A stretch of 64,000 bases of DNA from Collinsella sp. (GCA_031296755.1 JAUMMZ010000058.1:1-64000), one strand, 5' to 3'. Positions 9,058-17,444 are shown, counted from the first letter of the stretch. Notes: generated by a model from the letters alone, not told the origin. Made by a program: numbers and translations.

Positions 9058-9885
9058 ATGGCCTTTGCAGAAAAGCTCATCGCTGTCCGTCGCGCCCATC
9101 ACCTTACCCAAGAGCAGCTCGCCGCCAAACTATTTGTCACGCGCCAAGCCGTCAGCCGTTGGGAGCGCGACGAGGTCACGCCGGGCATCGACATGATGAA
9201 GCTCATTGCCGCCGTAACCGGCGAGCCGCTGTCTCATCTGCTCGAAATGCCCGAGCATTATTGCCAGAGCTGCGGCATGATACTCACGCCCGACGACTGC
9301 GGCACCGATGCCGCGGGCGCCACGACCGACCATTACTGCAAGTGGTGCTACGACCACGGCAAGTACACCTACGACACCACCATGGAGGCAATGATCGAGG
9401 ATTGTGCCCCGCGCCTGGCACAAAACACCGGTATGTCGCTCGACGAAGCCGTCTCGCTCATGGGCGCCGTCCTGCCGCAACTGGAGCGCTGGCGCACCGT
9501 GCAGGAAAACGAGGAGCGCTACGGCGCCGAGGCGCGGGCGCGCTATGGCGATGAGGCCATCGATGCCGCAAACGAAACGTTACTGGACATGGATCCTCAG
9601 ACATGGAACGACATGAAGGAACTTGAACGCGCTGTTCTGGGCCAGCTTTCGATTGCCATGGGCGACGGCGATGCGGATGGAAGCGAGGCTCGCAAGCTCG
9701 TCGCGATGCATCGTCGTTGGATTGGTCTCAACTGGGGACGCGAACCCCAGAACGAAGCGTACCTGGGCCTCGCCAATGGCTATCTTGCCGACCAGCGCTT
9801 TGTTGACTACTACGACAAGCCCTGCGGCACCGGAGCCACGGCGTTTCTGGTCCAGGCCATCGAGTCGTCGTTGACGCGCGCATAG
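9058..9885 (+). CDS. XRE-type regulator fused to a zinc ribbon and a TipAS ligand-binding domain
   Basis: A 275-residue three-part protein. Residues 5-60 are a helix-turn-helix of the Cro/XRE type (LTQEQLAAKLFVTRQAVSRWE). Residues 67-100 form a small zinc-ribbon-like module with Cys69, Cys72, Cys81, Cys94 and Cys97. Residues about 150-270 match the TipAS fold (ARYGDEAIDAANETLL, HRRWIGLNWG, YLADQRFVDYYDK, GTGATAFLVQAI). TipAS normally sits behind a MerR head and binds thiopeptides or other hydrophobic compounds; here the head is XRE-type. An AGAAAGGAGCC lies just upstream of the ATG. The glutaredoxin gene follows after 51 bases and may be co-transcribed. Confidence 0.83.
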   Translation: MAFAEKLIAVRRAHHLTQEQLAAKLFVTRQAVSRWERDEVTPGIDMMKLIAAVTGEPLSHLLEMPEHYCQSCGMILTPDDCGTDAAGATTDHYCKWCYDHGKYTYDTTMEAMIEDCAPRLAQNTGMSLDEAVSLMGAVLPQLERWRTVQENEERYGAEARARYGDEAIDAANETLLDMDPQTWNDMKELERAVLGQLSIAMGDGDADGSEARKLVAMHRRWIGLNWGREPQNEAYLGLANGYLADQRFVDYYDKPCGTGATAFLVQAIESSLTRA

Positions 9886-9936
9886 ACCGCGGCGGCTTTG
9901 GGTATTTCAATCAAAACCTCAACCGATTGGAGACCT

Positions 9937-10182
9937 ATGGCTACTGATCATGAGCTCGAGCTGTACGTTATGACCGGCTGCCCGTATTGCTTAAAGGTCA
10001 AGCACTTTTTGGCCGATAACGGCGTGACCATTCCCGAGCGCAATATCTCGACCGATTCCGATGCCGAACAGACACTCATCGCCGTCGGCGGAAAACGCCA
10101 GGTTCCCTGCCTGTTCATCGACGGCAAACCACTCTACGAATCGAGCGACATCATCGCGTGGGTGCAGGAAAACCTGCTCTAG
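9937..10182 (+). CDS. Glutaredoxin-like thiol oxidoreductase
   Basis: An 81-residue glutaredoxin with the CPYC active site at residues 15-18 (YVMTGCPYCLKVKHFL), the cis-proline segment RQVPCLFIDG and the C-terminal glutathione-contact region YESSDIIAWVQ. The start is the ATG at 9937 behind GGAGA; a longer frame from 9898 lacks a ribosome binding site. It follows the TipAS-type regulator closely, suggesting a shared response to reactive or electrophilic compounds. Confidence 0.88.
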   Translation: MATDHELELYVMTGCPYCLKVKHFLADNGVTIPERNISTDSDAEQTLIAVGGKRQVPCLFIDGKPLYESSDIIAWVQENLL

Positions 10183-10221
10183 TACGCACGCTCTGTCCGT
10201 CCAGGGCCCCAACCCATACGA

Positions 10222-10287
10222 CCCAAACATGTACACCAGCATCCAAAGTCGACATTTTTCGACATCTTTGGATGCTGGCGTACAGCT
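10222..10287. repeat. Palindromic intergenic repeat, copy 1
   Basis: Begins CCCAAACATGTACACCAGC and folds back on itself (TGTACACCAGCATCCAAAG against CTTTGGATGCTGGCGTACA) around a loop containing a direct repeat TCGACAT-TTT-TCGACAT. Copy 2 at 11301-11370 is nearly identical. It follows the glutaredoxin gene and could act as its terminator, but it lacks a terminal T run on the plus strand. Confidence 0.8.
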
Positions 10288-10937
10288 TTTTGGTAGTCAT
10301 GGACGCTCTTGGCCGGCTAATTGTTTGAGGAGACCTTTGGATTATGGCTGTTTGACGCCTCTGGAAAGGTTTCCGAGAGGGCTGTGGTCAAAAAAGGGCA
10401 AATATGAGTACTGCTACCTGTTTAGTAGCAGCGATTTTGATCACTTCAGGAACTATTCAACGTTCCACTCGTCCGCAGACGACGTTATTTCTCCTCATAT
10501 GTTCAATAAAAGTAGCTCTTAATGGGAACAAATCTCATCAGGAGCTACAATTTATAGCAAATAAATGCAACCATAATGGCAACAGTACTCATATTTGCCC
10601 TTTTTTGACCACGACCCTCCAGAATAGTCGCTGAGAGCGACACTAAATGACAAAATCCGACACTTGAACGTTCTTATATGAGTAGCCATTGAAGGACACC
10701 TAACGACTACTCCCATTCGCGACACACTGTGTCGCGAATTAAGCTGGCCCCATTACCGAAGACCAGTGAGAGCTCCTGCCCAGAATCTCAATAGCTTAAT
10801 AAAGGGCTCCCCTCCGGAAGTTCAATGAGCATCCAAATTCCAAGCTGAAAAGCAAAGGAGTATCGAAGCCGTCAATGCTCATTTCCTATCGAACAGGCAG
10901 GTCAAAACAAGCTAATTAGCCCGATGAACTGCTTGTA
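10288..10937. other. AT-rich intergenic stretch without a convincing gene
   Basis: About 650 bases with lower GC than the surroundings. The short reading frames have no ribosome binding sites and no recognisable product. The only structure I see is the inverted-repeat element at 10378-10616 and, at the right end, the palindrome just before the ribbon-helix-helix gene. Confidence 0.6.
10378..10616. mobile_element. MITE-like element bounded by 30-bp perfect inverted repeats
   Basis: Positions 10384-10413 and 10583-10612 are perfect reverse complements over 30 bases (core GGTCAAAAAAGGGCAAATAT), and similarity continues a few bases on both sides. The 169 bases inside encode nothing evident. Size, AT-rich interior and long terminal repeats fit a miniature inverted-repeat element; a structured RNA is the alternative. 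No obvious target duplication was found by eye. Confidence 0.6.
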
Positions 10938-10965
10938 TTTTTGTCTACAAAATTGTATACAAAAA
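10938..10965. promoter_or_regulatory. Palindromic operator candidate upstream of the ribbon-helix-helix gene
   Basis: TTTTTGTCTACAA at 10938-10950 mirrors TTGTATACAAAAA at 10953-10965 with one mismatch around a central AA. It lies about 50 bases before the start of a ribbon-helix-helix protein, the usual place for antitoxin-type autoregulation. Inference from position only. Confidence 0.55.
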
Positions 10966-11015
10966 GAGAATCCGAGAACCGGCGCTCGACATTATGTCGA
11001 TCGATAGGAGGCGCC

Positions 11016-11282
11016 ATGGATGCTAAGCAGCTCGAAAAGATGATGGGGTTTGCTCCCGGAGAGTTGAAGAAAGCCGCGGAAGCCTACGAAAAAGATGAGT
11101 GGCCGAAAGGTCACACCATCAAGTTGGGAAGGCCACCAATCTCCGATGAGCCGAGCGTCGTTATATCAGCACGTGTGGGCGAATCGATTCTTGAGGCGTT
11201 TGACGAAAAAGCCAAACGCCATGGGCAAACACGCACGGAGCGGCTCAGAGAGCTCATTACACTTGATGCACTGATTGCCTAG
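11016..11282 (+). CDS. Ribbon-helix-helix DNA-binding protein, orphan antitoxin-like
   Basis: An 88-residue protein starting at the ATG behind a strong AGGAGG (11006-11011). The C-terminal half (VVISARVGESILEAFDEKAK then TRTERLRELI) fits a MetJ/Arc/CopG ribbon-helix-helix fold; the N-terminal half, rich in Lys and Glu with a GRPP turn, resembles antitoxins. No toxin gene is adjacent: the next gene is convergent and encodes a tRNA-dihydrouridine synthase. It is enclosed by the MITE-like element and the two palindromic repeats, so it may be a remnant of a transferred toxin-antitoxin locus. Exact role unknown. Confidence 0.68.
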   Translation: MDAKQLEKMMGFAPGELKKAAEAYEKDEWPKGHTIKLGRPPISDEPSVVISARVGESILEAFDEKAKRHGQTRTERLRELITLDALIA

Positions 11283-11300
11283 GCCCGCTCCCCCGTCGGG

Positions 11301-11370
11301 CCCAAACATGTACACCAGCATCCAAAGTCGACATTTTTCGACATCTTTGGATGCTGGTGTACATGTTTTT
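11301..11370. repeat. Palindromic intergenic repeat, copy 2
   Basis: Second copy of the element at 10222-10287. Here the stem is perfect over 24 bases, AAACATGTACACCAGC... at 11304-11327 against its complement at 11345-11368, with the same 17-base loop. It separates the ribbon-helix-helix gene from the convergent Dus gene and could terminate both. Confidence 0.8.
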
Positions 11371-11433
11371 GCTACATAGTCGTTGGGGACGTCCTTAAAT
11401 GACCAGTCGTTAAAGAACGCCCCCGATGACTAG

Positions 11434-12387
11434 TTAGCCGTGGAAGCGAGCTGTGGGTGCAAGCGGCTGTTCACGAAAGACGCGCTCGACGGCAGCGCGG
11501 TATTCGTCGACCTTTTTGGTCTTGCGTACGATCTTGTGGACGGTAGCGGGATCAGCGAAAGCGCACTTGGCGTAGAACCACCACTCCTTCATGCGGAAGA
11601 CCGCATTGCCGCCAATCTCTTCTGCATAGGCCGCAAACAGCGTGTCGTGGAAACGCTGCAGTTCGGCTGCCGTGGCAGCGGGACCGCCCTTGACCATGCG
11701 AGCGAGCGCGGGGTTCGCAAGCAAGCCACGCCCCAGCATCACATGGCGCGTCCCGGGATAGGCCTCCACCAGCGCATCCATATCCTCAAGATCGAAAATG
11801 TCGCCGTTATAGGCCACGGGGAACGGCGCACGCCCCAGCGTCTCGCCGTAAAACTCCTTGCGCGGCGATCCCGTATAGCGGTCCTTTTGCACGCGCGGGT
11901 GCACGATCAGCTCTGCCAACGGCATGCGGCAATACAGATCGAGCACGCGCTCGTATTCGTCGTCATTCTCCAGCCCCAGCCTGGTCTTTACCGACACCGG
12001 CAACGGCGACCGCTCGCACACATCGCTTAAGAACGCCTCGAGCTCGTCGAGATTGCGCAAGAAACCCGAGCCCTTGCCCTTGGCGACAACCGTTCCCGAA
12101 GGGCAACCCAGGTTGAGATTGACCTCGCGGTAGCCCATGTCGGCGAGCACCTGTGCCGCCCACACAAACTCGTCCGCGTTCTTGGACATCAGCTGAGGCA
12201 CCACGTTGAGCCCCTGGTTATTGGCAGGATCGATCTCCTTAAACGCCTTGCCGCCAAAGCGGTTTCCCACCCGCGGCGGCGGCAAAAACGGCGTGTAATA
12301 GCAATCGAGCGCACCGAAGCACTCCGCATGCACGCGACGGAACACATGCCCGGTAATCCCCTCCATAGGGGCCAGCGAAAGGATCAT
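11434..12387 (-). CDS. tRNA-dihydrouridine synthase family protein
   Basis: A 317-residue FMN-dependent enzyme that reduces uridine to dihydrouridine in tRNA. Landmarks are LAPMEGITGHVFRRV at the N-terminus, NLNLGCPSG with the catalytic Cys95, KTRLGLEN, ELIVHPRVQKDRYTG and VAYNGDI followed by VMLGRGLLANP. The P-S-G-T spacing after the catalytic cysteine differs from the common GCP(A/V)KK of DusA/DusB, closer to the DusC-like or Gram-positive clade. The ATG at 12387 opens directly with the conserved motif. Confidence 0.86.
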   Translation of the reverse strand: MILSLAPMEGITGHVFRRVHAECFGALDCYYTPFLPPPRVGNRFGGKAFKEIDPANNQGLNVVPQLMSKNADEFVWAAQVLADMGYREVNLNLGCPSGTVVAKGKGSGFLRNLDELEAFLSDVCERSPLPVSVKTRLGLENDDEYERVLDLYCRMPLAELIVHPRVQKDRYTGSPRKEFYGETLGRAPFPVAYNGDIFDLEDMDALVEAYPGTRHVMLGRGLLANPALARMVKGGPAATAAELQRFHDTLFAAYAEEIGGNAVFRMKEWWFYAKCAFADPATVHKIVRKTKKVDEYRAAVERVFREQPLAPTARFHG

Positions 12388-12520
12388 CTACTCTTCTCTC
12401 ATATCAACACAACAAAGGGGCCGTCCCTTTGTCACATGCATTATGCCTTGCGCTTCAGGCGATTCACAAGGAAGAGGTAGCTACTGAACGATGACCACCC
12501 TCCAGCCGCACCCCATACAA

Positions 12521-12703
12521 CGAGGTTTAATACTTTTCCCGAGAAGTGAACGAGTGAAAACGGGCCCCCGAAGCATCGGCACTTTCGAGATGCAATTTCC
12601 TGCGGTTTTGCCAGCCAAATCCTGCGGGTTTGACGTCTAAAAATGTCGATGCTTCGGAGGTCCAAGTATGGCCGTTCACTTCTCGGAAAAGTATTAGACC
12701 TCG
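12521..12703. mobile_element. Inverted-repeat element of about 180 bp, MITE-like
   Basis: The left arm 12521-12578 (opening CGAGGTTTAATACTTTTCCC) is complementary with a few mismatches to 12646-12703 (ending GTATTAGACCTCG), giving arms of about 58 bases around a 67-base centre. No coding content. The arms differ from those of the 10378 element, so this is a separate family. Confidence 0.55.
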
Positions 12704-12718
12704 ATTTACATGCCACTC

Positions 12719-12751
12719 AATGTGACAAAGTGGCTGCTCCTTTGTCACATT
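12719..12751. repeat. Small palindrome of the TGTGACAAAG type
   Basis: AATGTGACAAAG at 12719-12730 and its exact complement at 12740-12751 enclose nine bases. Related TGACAAAGGG palindromes occur at 12413-12437 and 18905-18937, so this is a recurrent intergenic hairpin in this genome. Confidence 0.6.
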
Positions 12752-12754
12752 CGA

Positions 12755-12786
12755 TGAAAAAGGGCACCGATGTTAGTCGATGCCCC
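12755..12786 (-). terminator. Rho-independent terminator of the carbamoyltransferase-MFS operon
   Basis: Read on the minus strand, GGGGCATCGA (12786-12777) pairs with the segment 12770-12762 across a six-base loop and is followed by CTTTTTCATC. It lies about 50 bases after the stop of the MFS gene. Confidence 0.75.
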
Positions 12787-12835
12787 AAAGCGGCTGCAGG
12801 TTAAGCCCTACAGCGTATGTCTAAGACGAATCGAA

Positions 12836-14101
12836 CTATTCGTCCCAGGAGAGGTTCTTACCAGTCTTTTTTGCCAGCAGCAAGAACAGGCCGATAATAA
12901 CGTTGCATGCGATGCAGAAGATGAAGACGCCCTGGAAGGAGCCGACAAGCTCATAGACCTTCATCATAACGGGCATGCCAAAGGCGCCGACGATATAGCC
13001 CACGGAGCAGATCAGCGCGAAGATGCGACCGAAATCGCGGGAGCCAAAGACATCCATAACCAAAACGGTCAGGGCAGTGCCAGCGATGACGTACATTACG
13101 TCGTTCACGCCTGCTGCGAGGATGCTGAGCGTCGAGTTGCCGCTGCTCATCATGAGCATGACAAAGGAGAGGATGGAGACAGCGAGCCAGCCCAGAATGG
13201 CCTTCGTGCTGCCGAACCTATCGCAAGTGGTGCCGACGATCGGATTGAGGAACAGATCGAAGAGCGATGCAGCGGATACCATGAAGCCGCCCACCATGGG
13301 GCTAAAACCAACCTCGGAAGCATACGTCGGGAAGAGCTGGTTCATGCAGCAAGTGAGCTGAACGAGACAGAGGAAGCCGATGCAGAAGAAGAAGGCAGGC
13401 GACTTAATGGCGCGCGCATAGCTAACGCCACGCGTGCTATCCTCGGTCGTCTCCTCGGTCTCGGTGACCGTCTCGCCCTCGACGTAGCCATAGGGCAGCA
13501 TGCCCTTGTCCTGAGGCTTATAGCGAATAATCAGGACGGAAGCGGGGAGAATGAGCACGGCGGAGACGCCAGCGAGCACCAGATAGCCAGTCCTCCAGCC
13601 AGCGGCCTCGATGACAGAGGTGATGACGGGGCTCATGATGAGCATGTAAATCGAGTTCACTGCCCAAGCGAGACCGATTGCCAGGCCACCAGATTTTTTG
13701 AACCACTGGTCAATAACGTCGGACATGGCGACGCCGGTGGTGAAGGCGAAGCAAACGCCAATCAGGGCGCCAGCGGCGATGAACATCCAGACTTCGGTGT
13801 AGAAGGCCATGCCTGCGCCGGCAGCGAGCAAAATAAGCTCGACAACGGGGAGCCAAACCTTGCCAACGACCTTGGGAATGAGTTTTCCGACAAACGGAAG
13901 AGCTGCCGCAAGACCAATGAGCGTTGCGGTGAAGTAATACGAGAAGATGGAATAGTCAAACCCGAACTCCTCGCACACGGGTGCGACGAAGGAGCCCGCG
14001 ATGACGCTATAGGATCCGGTCGTGCCGGCAGACATAAGGCCGAGCGCGATTACGAGAACCCATGCGTAAACCTTGCTGCTCTTTAACTTTGCATTATCCA
14101 T
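12836..14101 (-). CDS. MFS transporter (OFA-like), first of two paralogues
   Basis: A 421-residue, about 12-helix major facilitator protein. The N-terminal half opens with a membrane segment GLMSAGTTGSYSVIAGSFVAP and has the cytoplasmic motif VIDQWFKKSGGLAIGLAWA, typical of oxalate/formate-antiporter-like carriers. The start at 14101 sits behind AGGAGC; a longer frame lacks one. It begins 11 bases after the carbamoyltransferase stop, so the two form an operon. The paralogue at 17480-18760 shares nearly every motif. Substrate is inferred from context only: the deiminase substrate or its diamine/carbamoyl product. Confidence 0.85.
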   Translation of the reverse strand: MDNAKLKSSKVYAWVLVIALGLMSAGTTGSYSVIAGSFVAPVCEEFGFDYSIFSYYFTATLIGLAAALPFVGKLIPKVVGKVWLPVVELILLAAGAGMAFYTEVWMFIAAGALIGVCFAFTTGVAMSDVIDQWFKKSGGLAIGLAWAVNSIYMLIMSPVITSVIEAAGWRTGYLVLAGVSAVLILPASVLIIRYKPQDKGMLPYGYVEGETVTETEETTEDSTRGVSYARAIKSPAFFFCIGFLCLVQLTCCMNQLFPTYASEVGFSPMVGGFMVSAASLFDLFLNPIVGTTCDRFGSTKAILGWLAVSILSFVMLMMSSGNSTLSILAAGVNDVMYVIAGTALTVLVMDVFGSRDFGRIFALICSVGYIVGAFGMPVMMKVYELVGSFQGVFIFCIACNVIIGLFLLLAKKTGKNLSWDE

Positions 14102-14112
14102 TGATACAGCTC

Positions 14113-15177
14113 CTAGAGACCCAGAAGGGCACACATAACAGCCTTGATGGTGTGCTGACGGTTCTCTGCCTCACGGAAGATGACCGAAGCGTTGGCCTCA
14201 AAGCACTCGTCGGCAATCTCAAAGCCCTCGGTGATGATTTCGCGATGGAGGTCGTTCTTGCACTGGTCGAGGAGCATTTTGCCGACACGGTGATCTGCGT
14301 TATGGACAGAGGGAAGCTCATGCATGCAGAAGATGTCGGGATTGTTGGTGCGCTTGCACAGCTCGCTGGTGACGCGATAGGGGTACAAAGACTCGGCATC
14401 GCCCAGCCAGGAGTTGTAGTCGTCGGGATCCAGAACCTCTTCGCCGCACTCGGGGTTGATGTAGCGCCACTCCTCGGTAACGATAACGTCAACGCCATCC
14501 AGGGCATCGAGGTCAGAGGTGATGGTAAAGGTCCTATTGGGAGCGTACTTGGCGTAGCAGGCCTCCACCTCTTCGATCATTTCCTTGCACATCTGATGAC
14601 GGAGGTCGTCGGGGCCGATGGCGAGGAAGTCCATGTCGAGCATAGCGCACAGACGGCCATACCACACCGGGGCGCCGGCGCAGTTGCCAACGAAAGCCAT
14701 CTTCTTGCCGCGGCTCGTACGCAAACCGCCCCATTGCTCTTCCATCGTAAGAGCGTCAGCGAGCATCTGAGTCGGGTGATCGCCGAGAGTAAGGGCATTG
14801 ATGACCGGGATGTCAACCAGGTCGGCGACGTCATAGAGGAACTGCTCGTCCTTCTGTGCGCGATAGACGATGAGATCATACATGCCGTTAAAGACGCGCA
14901 TGGCGTCCTTGACGGTCTCGCAGTCACCCATGTGGGAGTTGGTCAGATAAGTGAAGCCCATGCCCAAATCGTTGCAGGAGGTCTCGAATGCGCAACGAGT
15001 ACGGGTCGAGCCCCACTCAAAGTTGGCGAGGACGTTTTTGCCGGGGAAGTAGCGCTGGTCGACACCAGACTTCTTCTGAGCCTTAAGGTTCCAGGCAAGA
15101 TCGATGAGATAGCGGAAATCCTCGGAGGAGAGATCATGGATGTTGATGTAGTCGCGACCGCGGAGGCTGTTGTTCAT
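14113..15177 (-). CDS. Putrescine/ornithine-type carbamoyltransferase
   Basis: A 354-residue transcarbamylase. The carbamoyl-phosphate motif STRTR is at residues 57-61 (FEWGSTRTRCAFE) and the second phosphate-contact motif is HPTQ at 134-137 (usual ornithine enzymes have HPCQ). The amino-acceptor region reads CMHELPSVH where ornithine enzymes have HCLP, so the acceptor is probably not ornithine. It follows the agmatine-deiminase-like gene on the same strand, which suggests phosphorolysis of N-carbamoylputrescine or an analogue to the amine plus carbamoyl phosphate. No carbamate kinase is present in the window. The start is the ATG at 15177 with an AGGAAAT-type site. Confidence 0.8.
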   Translation of the reverse strand: MNNSLRGRDYINIHDLSSEDFRYLIDLAWNLKAQKKSGVDQRYFPGKNVLANFEWGSTRTRCAFETSCNDLGMGFTYLTNSHMGDCETVKDAMRVFNGMYDLIVYRAQKDEQFLYDVADLVDIPVINALTLGDHPTQMLADALTMEEQWGGLRTSRGKKMAFVGNCAGAPVWYGRLCAMLDMDFLAIGPDDLRHQMCKEMIEEVEACYAKYAPNRTFTITSDLDALDGVDVIVTEEWRYINPECGEEVLDPDDYNSWLGDAESLYPYRVTSELCKRTNNPDIFCMHELPSVHNADHRVGKMLLDQCKNDLHREIITEGFEIADECFEANASVIFREAENRQHTIKAVMCALLGL

Positions 15178-15222
15178 GCCTATTTCCTTTCGAATTATTA
15201 TCAAAATTATTGTTGAATGTGT

Positions 15223-15252
15223 CCCCGAGGAAAACACGGATATCCCTCGGGG
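15223..15252. promoter_or_regulatory. Intercistronic hairpin between deiminase and carbamoyltransferase genes
   Basis: CCCCGAGG (15223-15230) pairs with CCTCGGGG (15245-15252). No T run follows on the minus strand, so it may stabilise or attenuate the downstream message rather than end it. The 123-base gap also holds the carbamoyltransferase ribosome binding site. Confidence 0.5.
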
Positions 15253-15300
15253 AGCGGTACATGTGGCGCCTAAGCCAAAGAGCGCAGGCTCTAAGGCTCA

Positions 15301-16539
15301 CTAACGACTGGCCGCCACGTCCTTAGTCCAGCAGTGCACGCCGCCGCCGGACAGGTTAAGCGCGAGGGAATCAATCATGATGACCTTGCGATCGGGGAAG
15401 CAGCTCTCAAGAACTGCCTTGGCCTGCTCATCCTTCTCTTTCACGACCTCGCTCATGCCCTCGTGGTAATAACGCTGGCCAAGAACGACGCCGTTGCAAA
15501 TCAGGAAGTTGCAGTAGCTCGCTGCGGCGTAGAAGTGGACGGGGCCCTCGGGCCAGGGGGTGCCATCCATAAACTTGCCGCCCATTTCGTCGATGAAGCC
15601 CTTATAGAGCTCGTAATCTTCATCGCCAGGGGCGATAACGACTTCAATAGGCTCGGCGGTGGGCATACGAACGATCTCGAAGGGCTTGCCCTCCCAGTCC
15701 GTTTCGTTGCTCAGGATCTCGTAGGCTGCCTCAATGCGGCGACGAGACTCTGCTCCAGCCTTGCTCGAGGCTGCCTCTTCATCGGACACCTCGGCAAGAA
15801 GAATCTTGTTCGGAGTGATAAAGCGACACATCTCATCAATGTGAGCTGCAAAGCTCATGCCAAAGACGGGAGTTCCGTCTTCCTTCTCGTCGAGGATGCC
15901 CAGTCGATAGTCGTCGTCCTCGAGCATAGGCTGCGGAAGCCAGATAACCTTGTTGAGGTTGTAGATGCGCTTATACTCGGCCTCTATTTCCTCTTTCGTG
16001 AACTCGGGATTACGCTTGCGGCATTCCGTGTCCTCGATGGCGATCAGAGTGCCGTGACCGTCAAACTCGCGGTCGCCGCCCTCCGAAACCATTTCGGAAT
16101 TGACGATATCGAAGCAACCGAGCGCAACCGCCATGTGAACGGCTGCCTTACGTGCGGACTGGCACTCCGGGGAGTTCTTGTCCCACACGCCGTAATAGGT
16201 CCAAGCGGGGTTGACCATATAAGAATGGCCCTTGTCGTCGACCATGATGCTGGGACCGTTGTCGCGGACATAGAAGTTGGAGTCTTCGAACTGCGTGATC
16301 TCGATGCGATCGAGATCAACCCCCTCCTCCTTCAGGCGCGAGCAAGCCTCCTCATAGGAGCCGGGGGTGCCGCAATTGAGGTTGACCGTAACGTCGCCAT
16401 ACTCGAGCAGAGCCTTGATCACGTCAACGCAGGGCTGGCGGTTATCGTAGCCCTCTGCACGGATGTAATCGGGAAGCCATGTCACATAGACGTTGGAGCG
16501 CTTCTCGAACTCGCCCGGCATACGATAGTTCTCGTACAT
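15301..16539 (-). CDS. aguA: Agmatine deiminase-like (PAD_porph family) enzyme
   Basis: A 412-residue guanidino-group-modifying enzyme that, in known members, converts agmatine to N-carbamoylputrescine and ammonia. All catalytic landmarks are visible: FYVRDNGPSIMVDD, SEGGDREFDGHG, the His-x-Asp in AAHIDEMCRF, and the nucleophile in LSGGGVHCWT (Cys403). The start is the ATG at 16539 behind GGAAGGACC; a frame reaching 16809 crosses the regulator gene and its operators and is not used. Insertions (EFTKEEIEAEYKRIYNL) make it longer than the typical 365-residue AguA, so the substrate could be an agmatine analogue. It is divergent from a TetR regulator whose operators lie at its promoter. Confidence 0.82.
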   Translation of the reverse strand: MYENYRMPGEFEKRSNVYVTWLPDYIRAEGYDNRQPCVDVIKALLEYGDVTVNLNCGTPGSYEEACSRLKEEGVDLDRIEITQFEDSNFYVRDNGPSIMVDDKGHSYMVNPAWTYYGVWDKNSPECQSARKAAVHMAVALGCFDIVNSEMVSEGGDREFDGHGTLIAIEDTECRKRNPEFTKEEIEAEYKRIYNLNKVIWLPQPMLEDDDYRLGILDEKEDGTPVFGMSFAAHIDEMCRFITPNKILLAEVSDEEAASSKAGAESRRRIEAAYEILSNETDWEGKPFEIVRMPTAEPIEVVIAPGDEDYELYKGFIDEMGGKFMDGTPWPEGPVHFYAAASYCNFLICNGVVLGQRYYHEGMSEVVKEKDEQAKAVLESCFPDRKVIMIDSLALNLSGGGVHCWTKDVAASR

Positions 16540-16621
16540 GGTTGGTCCTTCCGTCGGGTTTCCCGCGATGCTGTCCGGCCGCGACAATAGCGGGGTTTCA
16601 CCTGCTATAGTACTACTATAC

Positions 16622-16685
16622 CTACCGTTCGGTAGATAATTTTGAATAATTGCCGCTCGCCTACTGATACATACCGTTCGCCGTA
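16622..16685. promoter_or_regulatory. TetR-type operators in the divergent deiminase/regulator promoter region
   Basis: CTACCGTTCGGTAG at 16622-16635 is a palindrome with six-base arms. A weaker copy, TACCGTTCGCCGTA, is at 16672-16685. The same motif occurs upstream of the second MFS gene (18797-18810 and 18866-18877), so the four sites define a local regulon for the TetR protein encoded at 16764. Confidence 0.72.
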
Positions 16686-16763
16686 TATAGTGGTCATGTT
16701 TGGACACGAATTGATGTTCCGTTGCCATCCTTAATAATGTTGGTAGTGCGGAAGTGATTTGCA

Positions 16764-17342
16764 ATGGAGAAATGCAGCGTGAGCACAAGAAAAAAAATAT
16801 TGGACGCAATGTACGATCTTGTGGCAGAAGTCGGTTATGACAAAGCGTCTATCGGAAAGATTTGCGACTTTGTCGGTATATCCAAGCCGTCGGTGTACTA
16901 CTACTTTCCCTCAAAAGAGGAGATTTTCACTACGCTCTTGGACAGCATGTTTCCGACCATTGACTATCAGCGCGACTACTCGCTAATAGTCGATAGGGAC
17001 GGGTTCAAGGCCGCGCTTATCGAGCTCGGCAATTCAGTTATAGGTGGCTATCGAAGCGATGAAAAGCGCCGGCGCGTGCTGGCCGAGGTTAGCGTTCAAG
17101 CAAATCGAATTCCTGCAGTTCAGGAACGTCAAGCGACGGCGACCAAACGAACCATGGATGCGCTTAAAGACATCCTTCTTCATGGTGTAGAGATTGGCGC
17201 GTTTTCCGATAGCGCCGACGTAATGCTCTACGTACAAATTCTTTATACCGTTCTGGAGGGAGCAAGCAATACGGTCGCTCAAGGTGAGGATATTGATGAG
17301 AAAGCGGTTTGGGCGGGAATAGTCGAGCTTATGTTCAAATAG
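16764..17342 (+). CDS. TetR/AcrR-family transcriptional regulator
   Basis: A 192-residue repressor. Residues 8-55 form the classical TetR helix-turn-helix (TRKKILDAMYDLVAEVGYDKASIG then VGISKPSVYYYFPSKEEIF); the remaining ligand-binding half is not assignable to a ligand. GGAAG lies ten bases before the ATG. It is divergent from the agmatine-deiminase-like gene and convergent with the second MFS gene, and palindromes of one type lie in front of both targets, so it most likely represses the deiminase operon and both carriers until the substrate appears. Confidence 0.85.
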   Translation: MEKCSVSTRKKILDAMYDLVAEVGYDKASIGKICDFVGISKPSVYYYFPSKEEIFTTLLDSMFPTIDYQRDYSLIVDRDGFKAALIELGNSVIGGYRSDEKRRRVLAEVSVQANRIPAVQERQATATKRTMDALKDILLHGVEIGAFSDSADVMLYVQILYTVLEGASNTVAQGEDIDEKAVWAGIVELMFK

Positions 17343-17404
17343 ACCAGCCAAGCTGAAGCGCATGTTGGCGCCCATGGTGCCTGCGGGCAACCTTTAAAAC
17401 GAAA

Positions 17405-17444
17405 ACAGGGGTCGACTCCAATCTGGCTTGGAGTCGACCCCTGT
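17405..17444. terminator. Bidirectional terminator between tetR and MFS paralogue
   Basis: Sixteen-base perfect arms (ACAGGGGTCGACTCCA at 17405-17420 and its complement at 17429-17444) with an eight-base loop, located between convergent genes. Confidence 0.85.

Noticed and set aside
12770..14086. 438-codon plus-strand frame opposite the MFS gene
   Set aside because: Charged, low-complexity antisense of the MFS carrier; no start signal.
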